From the NCBI RefSeq assembly GCF_047511655.1, contig NC_133400.1, forward strand, positions 811,001 to 875,000: DNA of 64,000 bases, in the 5' to 3' direction. Shown in pieces: positions 23,066-34,015 of this stretch (its first letter is position 1; every line of letters begins with the position of its first letter). Both the position numbers and the translations under genes were made by a program. The stretch comes from Castor canadensis. Its lineage: Eukaryota; Chordata; Mammalia; Rodentia; Castoridae. The notes beneath the pieces were generated by a model. The model was not told the origin of the DNA and made no database searches. It saw nothing but the letters and a program-made list of their open reading frames with translations.

Positions 23066-23439
23066 GTGCAAAGCCGCTTGCTTCTCTAGCACACGGGGCT
23101 TCTCTCTGAGAACCAGAAGCACTTAGCAGACCTACTGCACTGTCTTTCTCTGTCCTGTAAGGACGTGAGGTCTGTAGTCACAGACTGTGTCCTGGGCCCT
23201 GTATATCACCAGCTGTGGGCTAGAATTTCAGTGAGGGTCACACTGGAGAAGCAGGCTCCTGCCCTGGAGGGCTACAGGAAGTTGGGACATCTGGAAGAAG
23301 GCGCACAAGTTACAAAAACCAAGCACACACATGCACAACATAGACACGTGTACACGTGTGCCCCACCCTGTGTGATGGGACTCGGCATCCAGCTGGTTGA
23401 GCCGGGTCCTGGGCTAGCACATGGGGGCTTCAGTTCGTC

Positions 23440-23520
23440 CCTTTATTCAGTGAAAGCACACTAGACACCTACTATGTGAGGGACAATTCTAGACCCTGGG
23501 ACACAGCATCAAAGAAAGAG
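23440..23520 (-). mobile_element. L2 3'-end fragment
   Basis: 'tttattcagtgaaagcacac' and 'acacctactatgtgagggac' match the reversed terminal part of L2. It is directly followed by the SINE at 23,551. Confidence 0.5.
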
Positions 23521-23550
23521 ATAAGAGCCACTTATGGGAAAAGTAACAAA

Positions 23551-23772
23551 GTTGGGCGCTGGTGGCTCGCGCCTGTAATTCTAGCTACTTGGGAGTCTGA
23601 GGTTAGGAGGATCGTGGTTCGAGGCCAGCTAGGGAAAATAGTTCACGAGACCCCATCTCTAAAATAATCAGAGCAAAATGGACTGGAGGTGTGGCTTAAG
23701 CTATAGAGTGCCTGGTTTGTAAGAGTGAAGCCCTGAGTTCAAACCCCAGTCCCACCAAAAAAAAGAAAAAAG
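23551..23772 (+). mobile_element. Composite castorimorph-type SINE, sense
   Basis: B1-like left part ('ggtggctcgcgcctgtaatt', 'ctagctacttgggagtctga', 'gagaccccatctctaaaata') joined to a tRNA-like part ('tggaggtgtggcttaagcta', 'ccctgagttcaaaccccagt', with a B-box-like GTTCAAACCCC) and an A-rich tail with AAAAAAAG. It retains CpGs, suggesting a fairly recent copy. Confidence 0.85.
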
Positions 23773-24877
23773 AATCAAGATTTCAGGGCAAGTAATAAGA
23801 GCTACCATCCTCTGGGCTTCTGGTGTGTGCTGGCGATGTCCTTAAGGCACGTGGGCCCTCAGACGCCCTGAAGGGCACCACAGAGGGTCCACACTACATG
23901 TAGAGGGAACACAGAGTCCAGGCACTAGTGGCTTTGTCCCCTGACCTTAACCTGTACTTGGCCGGCAGCAGATAGTCTGGCTAGGATGGGGCCCCCAGGT
24001 GGAGGGAAGTTTAGGGGAACCCCAGAGAGCCTCAATGCAGGAGGAGGCATGCGGACCGCAGGCCTGAGCTGCTCCCCCTGGCCGGGTGGGGCTCTGGATG
24101 CACTTGTTTGGCCCAGCAGAGCCCCAAGCCATCCCCACCCTGCTAACCCAGTGTCCACATCCAGGGCATCACGAGGGACCACACCCTGGCCCAAGCTGGA
24201 GAGGTTCCACCTCTCCTTCCCAGTCTAGCCTCTGCCTCCTCTGAGCCTCAATCCCAGCTCGTCCCTCCAAGGCATTCAGCACCTCTATCCCTTCCCAAAG
24301 GCAGGAGCCACCTGGGACCTTCCCAGCCTCCCCTGCAGCTTGGCACAGTCACCATGTGACAGTTCAGTCAGTACCTGGAAGGGAAGATCTACCTGGAGGT
24401 TTCTGGGAGTGATTTTTCTCCCTGGCTCCTTTTCTTCCTATCTGAGTACAGAGGCCAGAACTTTTAGTAGTTGGAGCTACAGTGGCCACCTTCAACCACA
24501 AGGCAACCAACCAGCCCACAGGACACGCTCAGAGCATGTGGATGGGCAAAATCAGGTCCTGCAGGACACCATTGCCCCTCTGTACTATGGGCAAGTCATG
24601 GGAGCGTCCCTGCCACTGTCCTCTGTTTGCCCATTTGAACTGGAGTGGGCCCTGTAGCCCCAAGATAAGCCCCATCTCAGCCACCTATGAGGTTTTCCAG
24701 CTCAAGTCAACGTCCCCAGAACATCAGGAGAGACGAGTGATTGCGAGTGAGGACTGGATATCATGGGGAAAAAGTTTCATAAGGAACCACTGTGAGGACA
24801 TGGGAGCTGGGCTTGCTCAGCCCTGGGGTGCTGAGCCCTGGATTAGCCTTAATCAGATGGGAGGTGGGAGCAGGTTA
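23773..24877. other. Non-coding sequence, weak L2-like text at 24,235-24,360
   Basis: No gene recognised. Open frames of 60-173 codons have no recognisable product. Confidence 0.35.
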
Positions 24878-24962
24878 TTTTTTTATTTTCTTCAGTGCTG
24901 GGGATGGAAGCAGGGAATTGCCAAGCCGGGCAAGCACCCTACTGCTACACTGCACCCAGCCA
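24878..24962 (-). mobile_element. ID-like SINE fragment
   Basis: T-rich start (ttttttattttcttcagtgc) then 'gctggggatggaagcaggga' and 'gcaagcaccctactgctaca' match the antisense of an ID/tRNA-type SINE in decayed form. Confidence 0.6.
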
Positions 24963-25794
24963 GTGAGTGTTATGAGTACAGCTACGGCATGGGTCGAGTC
25001 TGAGTCCTGGCTCCCCCCATTTCTCCTGGGGGTCCTAAGCATCCCTCCAGGTCTGTTGTTGGAGGCTCTGTCCAGAGGCAGGAGTTCTGAGGTTCCCCAG
25101 GTGCCCAGGAGCAGCCCAGCAACAGCCCAGCTCACCAGAGGGGCCACAGGTGGGCACCTGCTTCTTCCCCACCCACAGCCCTGCTGCTCTGGAGCTGAGT
25201 GTGGAAGAGAAAAATAACCAGGCCATTGCTGAGGACCACCAATGTGCACACAGTCCTGCCCATGCCGGCCCAGGCCCCTCGGCCGTGTGCCCATCTCCTC
25301 CTCTCAGCCTGGGTCGCAGGCAAGGACAGGCAGGCCCCATGTGACAGAATAGGAAGGTGAGGTGGCAGCTCAAGAGGCAGACCAGGCGTGCTCCAGGCAG
25401 TCGTACCCAGGGGGCTGTCACCCTGCAGGGGAGGTGCAGCCCTGCCATGCCCTCCCTTCTTCCCGGGGGCTCCCCGAGGATGGCAGCACAGTGTGGAGAA
25501 GGAGCCATCTGGCCCAGATTCCCGGTTTCCACAGAGCTGCTCTGTGATGAGGCCTCCTCTCCCAGCTGCTCCCACGGCTGAAAATATTTACATCCAAATA
25601 TGTCCCAGTGCGCCATATTTCTGCCTCAAGCCAGCCTGGGAGTCTGTCCTCACCACCTGGGAGGCACAGTGCCTGGTGAAAGGAGGTTCTTGCCTTCTGG
25701 GAGTTGACTGCGATCTTGTGACTCAATTGACAGCAGCTTCTAGAGGCCCCAGTGAGTGAGGACAGGCACTGGCTGGCCGCCATGCTCCCTGCAA
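24963..25794. other. Non-coding GC-rich sequence with a small AT-rich core at 25,578-25,622
   Basis: No gene recognised. The AT-rich core 'gaaaatatttacatccaaat' followed by 'gcgccatatttct' stands out in GC-rich surroundings and could be a short conserved element. Confidence 0.35.
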
Positions 25795-26035
25795 GGCATC
25801 ATGCCCCAGGGCCTTTGCACCTGTTGCTGGCTCTGCTCCAAGCTGCTTCCTCAGAGCAGGTGTGGCTCACAGCTAGTCAAACAGGGAGACCCTCCCTGAC
25901 CTGAGGAATCATTGCACCCTCCCAGAGTCATGTTCCCTGCAGTCCTCCTCTCTACAAAACGCATGTGATGATATTTCATTGCTTGGTCTGCCTGTCACCA
26001 TGATATCAGACCCAGGGGCAGAGGTTATGTCCACA
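25795..26035 (+). mobile_element. L2 LINE 3'-end fragment
   Basis: 'ccccagggcctttgcacctg', 'agaccctccctgacctgagg' and 'tgatatttcattgcttggtc' followed by 'gacccaggggcagaggttat' is the typical order of an L2 3' end. One of the clearest L2 copies here. Confidence 0.7.
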
Positions 26036-26109
26036 TAAAGAGCAGCATCTGGCTCCCTAGAGGTCCAGATAAAGGCATGTGAGGAAGGACCCGGGAGCAC
26101 GCGCTCCTG

Positions 26110-26200
26110 CCAGCCCCACGGAGAGGGGTGGTCACTCAAATCGCTCACCTCTTCCTGCTTGCAAAATGGGGACAACCCATCACAGCCACACATCCCTGTC
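26110..26200 (+). mobile_element. MIR fragment
   Basis: 'cacctcttcctgcttgcaaa' then 'atggggacaac' resembles the MIR core in sense orientation. Confidence 0.45.
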
Positions 26201-26351
26201 ATGACAGTGTCCCACAGCCACCATGGTCAGGGGACACAGACTGGGGGTTTTGACCAGTGGAAATGCGTTCTCCACATCTGGAGTCAAGTGCAAGGGCAGG
26301 TTGTGGTAGCCTGTGCTCCCTTGGGAGGTCCAAGGAAGAAGTGCCCCACAG

Positions 26352-26680
26352 CTGAGTTGTGCCCCAAATTCGTGTCCTAATAGAACCTCACAATATGGAT
26401 GCATTTGGAGACAGGCCCTTGAGAGTGAAAACAAGCCCTCAGGGTGGGGCCTAACCCGATGCAATGCTCTTACAAGAAGAGGAACGGGCACAGAGACACA
26501 GAGGCCATGTGCACACAGAGGAAGGACCTCGAGTGGACCCTGGGGAAAGACAGCCAAGGAGAGAGGCTTCAAAAGAAGCCAAGACTGTCTACACCTTGAT
26601 CTTGGACTTCCAGCTTCTAGAACTGTGAGGAAAACCCCATTTGTGTGGTTTTGTTATAGCAGCTGAGCTGACTGATACAC
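26352..26680 (+). mobile_element. MaLR-type LTR
   Basis: 'ttgtgccccaaattcgtgtc', 'acagaggccatgtgcacaca', 'taccttgatcttggacttcc'-like text (here caccttgatcttggacttcc), 'gcttctagaactgtgagg' and terminal 'ttatagcagctgagctgact' follow the order of MaLR LTRs. Solo, non-coding. Confidence 0.65.
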
Positions 26681-26689
26681 TTTCCTGCC

Positions 26690-26800
26690 TCTTCCAGCTC
26701 CCAGTAACTTCTGCAATCGTGGTGATCCCTGGCTGTGGTCATGTCACCCCAATCTCTGCCTCCATCTTCCAAAACCTCTGATGTCCTCTGCTGGCCAGCT
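26690..26800 (-). mobile_element. MaLR-type LTR fragment, antisense
   Basis: 'ctcttccagctcccagtaac', 'atgtcaccccaatctctgcc' and 'tccatcttccaaaacctctg' resemble the reversed middle of MaLR-type LTRs. It abuts the opposite-strand LTR ending at 26,680. Confidence 0.5.
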
Positions 26801-26999
26801 GCCCGGTAGCTGGGTGGGAGGGTAGGCTGTGTGCTTTGGGATGGCTTATTACACATGTCATCAAGGCACTGAGAGCTTCAATGGGCATCCTGACCATTCT
26901 GTGCTCAAAGAATGCCCCAAACTGATCTGAGGCCAACACGGAAGCCACACCTGCCACTGTCCTCCCGGTTCTGTGCCTGCTGTGGGGCCAGGGCAGCCA

Positions 27000-27077
27000 T
27001 GGACACTCACCAGGCCTGTTTCCTCATTTCTCAAATGAGCTGTGGGGTTACTCCCAAGTTCCCTTCCCTGGTAGTTT
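27000..27077 (+). mobile_element. Possible MIR fragment
   Basis: 'gcctgtttcctcatttctca' then 'aatgagctgtggggtta' resembles the MIR core. Confidence 0.4.
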
Positions 27078-27292
27078 GAAAAATGGTCACAAAGTCTTCA
27101 TTCCCTTGTCAGCTGAGCAATGGAGTTGGTGTCCCCCACCTCTGGCTGTGTGACTGACAGATTGCAGCAGAGGTGACAATCTGTGACTTCCTAGGCTGGG
27201 TCAGAAAGCAAAACATAGATCTGCCTTGTTGCATCCCTGAACTGCTAGATGGAGTCTGACATTGCAGCCATCGCGCTGAGGACGCTCACACC
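27078..27292 (+). mobile_element. Possible MaLR-type LTR fragment
   Basis: 'agcagaggtgacaatctgtg' then 'acttcctaggctgggtcaga' resembles an MLT1-type LTR segment ('tgtgacttccgaggctaggtc'). Diverged. Confidence 0.4.
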
Positions 27293-28279
27293 AGAGGGGG
27301 GTGCCCGCTCGTCTAGAGAATCAAAGAGCCTTTGTCTGGGGTGAGCAGTCCAGACAAGGGCCAAAGGGGTCCTCAAGGGTGAGCCCAGACACAGGTAGGG
27401 AGAAGGGTGCTAGGCCCAGTGAGCTGTGTGCAAAAAGCCCGGGGTTGTTATGACCATTGCACAAAGAGCAACGGACAGACCATAGTGAGTGAGGGCAGTG
27501 TGAGGGCAGATGAGGTCCCTCACCCTAAGTCCCGCTCTGCTCCTCACACCCTCTGAAGCCTCTGGAGACCTAGAGGTCTGGGGTGTGTCAAGCCTCCTGG
27601 GCCCAAGCACCACACACTGGACTGGACAGATGGGGCTCTGGGAGCAGCCAGGAGGGGAGGAAAGACATGGGCTAAAGGAAGCCAAGACAAGGGCTGGGGA
27701 GGGCCCTGAACACTGGAGCAGCAGGGAAGAAAGTCATGGTTGCAAAGCTATGATGGACTGTGAACAGGTGAATGACAAGCTGGTCACATGCAGGGAGCCA
27801 CCTGGTGGGAGGGGCCAACAGTGTGTGCACTCCATCCTCTTTCCCTTCTCTTTACCTGCCCAGCTTCCTCCAAAAAGACCCCTGCCACAGCCAGGCAGCT
27901 ATGGTTGGACCCCATGCCCACCCCCACACCAAATATCTCAGCTAATGCTCTGAGCTCAAGATGGCTCCAGTGATGTCCCCAGAGCTCAGGGATCCCAGTC
28001 CACCCCTTGGACAGAATCAATCAAGACAATGCATGCATGTCTTAGAAATGACTTCACACTGCCCTCACCCCCCTCCCCAGATCTAGGGGCATCATGTCCT
28101 TCCAGGGTAGCTGCCTCCTGCAGTGTGACAGGGCCTGAGTGGGACAGATGTGGTCTGCTGGCATCAGCTGCTATGCCTGGGAGTGGACAGGAAAATGTGA
28201 CAAGGTCAAGCCTACTGGTGAAGTCATGGAGAAACAAAACTAAGAGACACCTCTTGCTGTGGCATGCCACCTGTCCATC
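27293..28279. other. Non-coding sequence, nothing recognised
   Basis: A 147-codon open frame at 27,510 has no recognisable domain. No repeat assigned. Confidence 0.35.
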
Positions 28280-28570
28280 AGGACTGTTTTGGTTGTGAGT
28301 TCCAGGACATACCTCATGCTAGTTGACCCATGGGGAATTGTTTGGCCCAGAACCACTTTAGGCATGACTGTATCTACGGGCTCAAACAACCTTCGGGTTC
28401 TGACTTCCTGGTCTCCACCTATCTACAAACAGGGCTCCCCTGGGGCAGCTGCAAAGTCATCCCACCCTACCCCACTGCTATGAGCCAGTCCCAGGGGAGA
28501 CAACAGGCCACCCTGGGTCATAGCCTACTCTAGGGGTGGAATAGACAGCAGGATTGGACCATCCTGGGTG
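28280..28570 (-). mobile_element. Possible ancient interspersed repeat
   Basis: 'ggttgtgagttccaggacat', 'tctacgggctcaaacaacct' and a long pyrimidine-rich middle resemble the same old repeat suspected at 52,345. Family unnamed here. Confidence 0.35.
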
Positions 28571-29259
28571 AGAAGTCCCCAAAAGAACAAAGGAGCTGGC
28601 AAGGAAGAGAAGGGGCCCTGCCCTCTGTTCCTCCTCCCTGCCACACCCACTCAGGCAAGGAGGCCTAGGAGACCCAGGTGAGGGAGCCCAGACAAGGAGG
28701 CTCAGGAGGCAGGGAGGAAGGCGTCACTGCACCTTCAGGTAGAACCCCAGGCCAGACCAGGGCTGGGTGCCTAGAGTGGAGGAAGAGGCTGGGCTGTACA
28801 GCCATGAGAATGCAGACAACTGACCTGCCCTCAAAGGGCCGAGTCAGAGAATGGCCTGCTGGGCCAATTCCCCAACACAGCTGGGGATAAGGGCCGGGGG
28901 TCTTCAGTTCTCTGCCTGTGAATGGGGACTCTGACCACAGTGGCACTAGCCATCCACAGTGCAAGGCCAGGCCGGTGGCCAGGTGGGCTAAGGTGGTTTC
29001 TCCCCTGCCCTTCTGCTGTTCCTAAGCGACACCTGACCACCTCTCAGAGCCCCAGAAACCTAGGACACAGTCATATGCTGTCCCAAATCCATCACATTGC
29101 AGGAGCAGACACCTAGATGATTGTGGGGTCACCTAGGCTTGGCTCCCCAGATCTGGAGGTTCTCCAGAGGAAAATTGGTTCCTTAGGAAGCAGGGTCTGT
29201 GGACAGTGGAGGTGACCAGTTGGGCCACAGTGAGCACCTCCCTCTAGAAATGCCACTTA
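28571..29259. other. Non-coding sequence, nothing recognised
   Basis: Short open frames only. A CCCAG/GTGAGG donor-like string occurs near 28,676 without a paired acceptor. Confidence 0.35.
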
Positions 29260-29530
29260 GGGAAAGTTTGCAATTGCTGTAAATGCTGAGTACAGGGTAA
29301 AGGCAGGTGTCCACACAGACAAGCACCAAGGTAGCCTCACTCTAATGACCAAAAACCAAAACCACCTGATAGCCACAGACAATAAGACACGGTGCAGCCT
29401 TTTCTAGAATGCCACAGGCCAGTAAGAAGGAATGAGCAATGCTGATGTATCTCAGGAATTAAGTGAAGAGAAAGAAGCCAGGCAAAAAGAACACATGATC
29501 ACAGCAAGCCCTAGAAAATGACTCCACAGT
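29260..29530 (+). mobile_element. L1 3'-region fragment, sense
   Basis: 'aatgaccaaaaaccaaaacc', 'acaataagacacggtgcagc', 'cagtaagaaggaatgagcaa' and 'gagaaagaagccaggcaaaa' follow the known order of the L1 3' region. Diverged and non-coding. Confidence 0.65.
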
Positions 29531-31389
29531 GATAGAAAGCAGGTGGCCCGTGGGGCAGAAGGAGGGACTGAGGCAAGTGCAGAAGTGTTGGGCTGGGAGA
29601 GTGGGTGGGGCCCCCCCGGCATGCACCTGCTCCATCCTGCCAGGCTCCAGGTCTCCCTGCCTCTACCCCACTCATGCTCAGGCTGGGGAGGGATGCAGAG
29701 GCTTTGCTGTCCTTGCCCTGCAGCCTCCGGAGGGGAAGGGCTTTGGCTGGAGGGACAGGGACAAAGATGAGCAACATCAGCCCTTCAAGGAGTGACAGCA
29801 GTTAGGGTATGATCTATGGGACCAAGTACTGTGAGGGAAACAGGTCCGGAGGTTCTGCTCTGTCACCTCCCCACGTAGCCCTCCTCTTCCTCATCCCCAT
29901 GGGGGAGCTCATGGGAACAGACCTGAGAGCCCTTGAGTCCCTCCTGGTCCTCACCCTCATGGTCTGAGGTGTCTGGAATTTGGACTGAACACAGCAGAGT
30001 CGGGGGACGTTCTGGGACCCTCGTGTGCCAAGGTTTCTAGGTGAAGTGGGTGCAGGTGTGCCCTGTGAGGCCAGATGAGCTGCTGTGAGATGCCGGGGAC
30101 ACAGTGCCTGTCTCCTGGAGGTGTCAGCTCTGCATGTCCACAGTCCAGGAGACACGGCAAGTGGGACAAGCCTGCCTTGCCAATGAGAGTTTTAAAGAGA
30201 AAAGCTTCCGTTGCAGAGAAAGGCAAGTAACACGGTCTGGTTAAAGGGCAGCCACCCTAGATAAATGAGGGTCTCAGGGTCCACCCAGATGAACTTCAAA
30301 ACCCCTAACCCAAGCAAGAAACACCAGGGCAGTGATGCCCACAACTCACCAGTAACAGACGCCCATTCACTCATTCCACGGGAGGCCTTCCACCCAGTTT
30401 AAAAAAATAAAATGTGATGTTCAAAACGTCACGTATTTGATGGAGTGAGCGGTTGGCACGTCATGTTCTCTAATGGTGTACATGTGTCCGTGCAAAGGGA
30501 CACTCAATTTAAAAAAACAGCAGTGCAAATAAGAAAATCCTTCTCGTGGTGGTCACAGGTGGATTTCCCTTCAACCCAGTTCTGAGGATGTTTCAGTGAT
30601 AATCTGGTGCCATTGACAACAGTGTGCATGCAGGTGGGTGTGCAGTGGCCAGCCAGTGGTCAGTGATATCAGTGATTGGCACCACGTGGTCCCTACCAGG
30701 GGGACAACCTCCCTGCCCTGTGACAGGTCAGGTCGCCCGGCTCTGATTCCAAGATTCCCCCAAATACGTCCACGGACCCGGAATAACCGTGTTGATGTGA
30801 CATCATGGGCCAGGCCTACCCAGTTCCCAAGTTCCAAACTGCGTGAGGAGACTATTCCAGAAGGTTCTAGAACGTGGGTGTGTGGACCAGAGCCAATTCC
30901 TCCCCTTAGAAGGCACTGGCAACACTAAGGCAGGATGGATAGAGGGGGAAAGTAAGACATGAACAATGTCAGCACCCAGAGGAGGGTCTCCCTTCCATCC
31001 TTGGGGTTCAGGCACCCCCAGGCCACTGGGCTGCTGCCGGGTGGACTGAAAGGAAGTGAAATTAGAGCCCTGGGCTGGGTGTGTGAGCTTCAAGCCTGAG
31101 TCAGAGAGAAACCAGGTGCCGCACCCTGCGCCCTCCACCGTGGGCCTCCTTAAAGGGAAAGTGACCCCGGAGGGGCTCCCCCTGCAGCTGAGGCAGCACC
31201 AAGCCTTGAGGACGTCTGCCCTGGGCGCTGGGTCTTGCAGAGGTTGGCCTTTCCCTTTGGGAGCCTCGGTTTCCTGTTCCGCAGAAGGGGCCAACGTGTC
31301 TTGAGAGGCACAGATGGGAGGGGTTGCATGCTTCGAATCTGGGGTCACAGTCACAGCTGAGTTCTCCCCCCTGGCTCCAGCCCAGGTCC
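29531..31389. other. Non-coding sequence with an AT-rich segment at 30,400-30,610
   Basis: No gene recognised. The AT-rich segment has two CRE-like cores: AACGTCACGT (30,425-30,434) and GCACGTCATG (30,457-30,466). It lies between two 'tttaaaaaaa' strings. Conserved-element status is only a possibility. Confidence 0.35.
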
Positions 31390-31560
31390 TAAATCCCAGC
31401 CCCCACACACCAGCTGGGTGACAAAGACAAGTTGTTTACCCTCTCTGAGCCTCGAGTGACTTATGCCATCTGTCTCATAAGATGCTAGGCAGGTTCCATG
31501 AGGTCACAAGGTCACGGGCAGCCCGGGCAAGTCCAGGTGCTCAGCAGATAGGATCTCCAC
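31390..31560 (+). mobile_element. MIR SINE
   Basis: 'caccagctgggtgacaaaga', 'caagttgtttaccctctctg', 'agcctcgagtgacttatgcc' and 'gtctcataagatgctaggca' give a near-complete MIR core and 3' half. Confidence 0.7.
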
Positions 31561-32980
31561 CATTCTCTACCTTACTCCTGTCCTGCTCAGACTCTGCCCT
31601 GTGGTCCTCGGTCCCAGTGCCCCCATAAGGGAAGAGAAAGTTCGTCCTGTGGGGCCAGGCATCCGACTCCATTGTTCTCTGTTCCACACCACTACCAGCT
31701 GTGCATGGCCCTCAGCTAGGGAAGCCCCTGCCTACTGAGCAAGTCCGCCTGGCCTTGGGGGCCCCTGGGCTCCTAAGACCCTGAGCAGCCGGCCTGAAGC
31801 AACCACCCTTGTGAGCCAGGTCCTCAACAGAGCTGGCTCAGGGTCCCGGACTGGGGTGACCTTGTTCCCTGAGCCAGCCCCCACAGCCCAGTTCAGTGGA
31901 CTCTGTTGTCTGAGCTGTCAGGCTCCTCACAGCTGAGGACCCTGAGAGCCTGAGAGATTGTCACTCACCCAAGAGCACCCGGCAATGATGGGAAATGTTA
32001 GAGAGGAAACTGGGGTGTCCTGGCCACCCTACCTAGGACTCCTACAGCTGAGGGACGACAGGTGTGGCAAGTGAGCTGGAACGGTGGCTGTCTACTTGGA
32101 ACATGGGTTCCCAGGGAGAATAGGAAAGAAACTGTACCTGTGTTTGGTCATCTCTAACCAGAATTTAGCATTTCCTTTAGCCTGGCCTTGATCGTGACAC
32201 CTCAGGGTGTCATTGTGCCTATGACCAGTGCTCACAGACCCACCCTCTGTTGCCTGGTCACTCATCCACAGGTCAAGAGCAGCTAATACGGGAATGACTG
32301 GGAGTCATCCCACGTCAACCGTGCTCCCCTTTGCCTCACAGTGGGACTGACAGAATCCCCATCCTAACACTTCAGGACTCTCCAACACTTTCATAGCTGT
32401 ATTTTATTAAGTGGGCTTTCTGTGTAAGGCAAGAGTTTGAGAAGAGGCTTTAGAGTTCACCACACACCAAAGGGGTTGATGGCCCCAAAAAGGCAAGGAC
32501 CCCAGGTCCGACCCAGCCCTGTCCTGGGGTTGACTAGTCTGTGCTTCATCCTGGCAACACCTAAAGGCTGCTTTTCTCTCTGTCCAGCTGGCAGGTGCAT
32601 CCTAGCTGACCACAGTTTGTGCCAGATTTCCACATATCACCTGGCCATCCTCTGAGCCTCTTCTCCATGGTTTGAAGTTTGTCAGCCAGGCCCTGAGTGG
32701 AGGAGAGTGGGAGTCCAGCATCAGCCAGGTGTACCTGTGCTGCCCTGTTTACTGCCACCCACTGTCCTTCGCCCACCCTGACTGGACATACCTCATTTGG
32801 GACCAGGAAGCAGAGGTCAGTGCCTGCTGCTTGGCTCAATGGAGCTGCATACATCACCGCCCAGCCTCCTTTGAGGCTGCTGGGACTTGCATCACTTTTC
32901 AGGGCTTTGTAATTTGGGACATCACCCTGTGGGCCCTGTCCTTTCTTTGTAAAGTGAGCTGGCATGAGAGTTGCCTAGAA
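31561..32980. other. Non-coding sequence, nothing recognised
   Basis: A 151-codon open frame at 32,672-33,127 runs into a simple repeat and shows no domain. No repeat family assigned. Confidence 0.35.
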
Positions 32981-33018
32981 CCATCCTTCATCCATCCAGC
33001 CATCCATCCATCCACCCA
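32981..33018. repeat. (ATCC)n microsatellite
   Basis: Repeated catccatccatcc units, the reverse complement of the GGAT arrays at 9.1 and 46.3 kb. Confidence 0.8.
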
Positions 33019-33517
33019 GAAATCACGGAGGGTTCCCATACTGGGAGAGGAGTCCAAAGGAAGACTACCCTGGGTGCGTCCTCACCCCCCTTCCTCTCCC
33101 CTGCTGCCCCCCTCATCCCTCCCTTGAGCTCTCTGACCATCCTGCAGATTCTCAAAGCCTGGAAGTGAGTGGCCTCAGAGCCCCTGCCCAGAATCCCCCC
33201 ACCTCTCCAGGGGCAGCTCCCTAACTGCATCACAGCCACAGCTACTGGGAGCTTCTTGCTGGACGTTTGTGTCCTCTATTTCCCAGAGGGCAGCGATGGA
33301 GGCTGTCTTGGGCAACTTGTAGCCACAGTATGGGCTGTGGAAGGAGTAGGGAAGGCCTTGCTCCCTCCACCCACAAAGCTGGGTGCTGGCCGCAGACAGC
33401 AGTGGTGTCTGGTGGGAGCATCACCCCCACAGCCCCCCGCAGCCACTTCCTCTCTGGCTCCTTATCTCCTGAGCCGCCCAGCTCAGAAAGCCACAGCCAA
33501 CGTCTGCTTCCCCACAG
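33019..33517. other. Non-coding sequence, no exon called
   Basis: Cytosine-rich sequence. A 17-bp segment near 33,145 lies between an acceptor-like 'gaccatcctgcag' and a gtgagt donor, but is too short to call. Confidence 0.3.
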
Positions 33518-33551
33518 CACTAACTGCCCGGCCTGGGGGTGTGGGGCGTGG
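33518..33551 (+). other. Candidate small exon
   Basis: A 34-bp segment lies between acceptor 'cgtctgcttccccacag' and donor TGG/GTAAGC. The splice signals are good, but length and lack of frame continuity make it weak. Confidence 0.15.
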
Positions 33552-33611
33552 GTAAGCACCCCCAGGTGCTGGGACAGCCCCCACTTTTGGACAACTTTCT
33601 TCTCTCTCCAG

Positions 33612-33706
33612 CCCTGCTCTGCGGACCCACTGATTAGGCAGGACCAGGAGAGCAGGCCCTCGGGGCCTCCTCATGAAAGTGGAAGTGCCCTGCCTGCCAG
33701 CCGCAG
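33612..33706 (+). other. Candidate exon, 95 bp
   Basis: The acceptor is strong (actttcttctctctccag). The donor CGCAG/GTGCAA is moderate. One frame is open throughout and encodes a hydrophilic stretch with LIRQDQESRPSG, which I do not recognise. The frame does not splice cleanly to the next candidate at 33,960. Confidence 0.25.
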
Positions 33707-33959
33707 GTGCAAGCCTGAGAAACATCTGCCTCAGAACCCCACCCACCACCCTCCAGCCCCACCCGAGGCCTTGTTCTGCTGCCTCCTGGCAAGGGGTATT
33801 TTACGCCAGCACCCACTTCTCCTGACTCTGAGACCACCCCGCCACTTGCAGGGTGGAAAGTGACAGCAAAGACGGTAGTGAGAGCCAGGTACAGCCCAGC
33901 TCAGCTTGCACTGGCCTCTGTGAGCCTCTCAGGCCTGCACCTCACTGCCTCTGCTCCAG

Positions 33960-34015
33960 GGGAGCCCATCCAGGACTTCAGGAACATCCTCTTTGGGAGT
34001 GAGGAGTCCAGGAAG
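33960..34015 (+). other. Candidate exon, 56 bp
   Basis: It sits between 'ctcactgcctctgctccag' and donor GGAAG/GTGGGG. The open frame reads EPIQDFRNILFGSEESRK, whose composition looks protein-like, but I know no family for it. The donor is weak at positions +3 to +6. Confidence 0.25.

Noticed and set aside
23551-23772. tRNA-like A/B-box sequence
   Set aside because: Part of a SINE, not a tRNA gene. The cloverleaf arms are not preserved.
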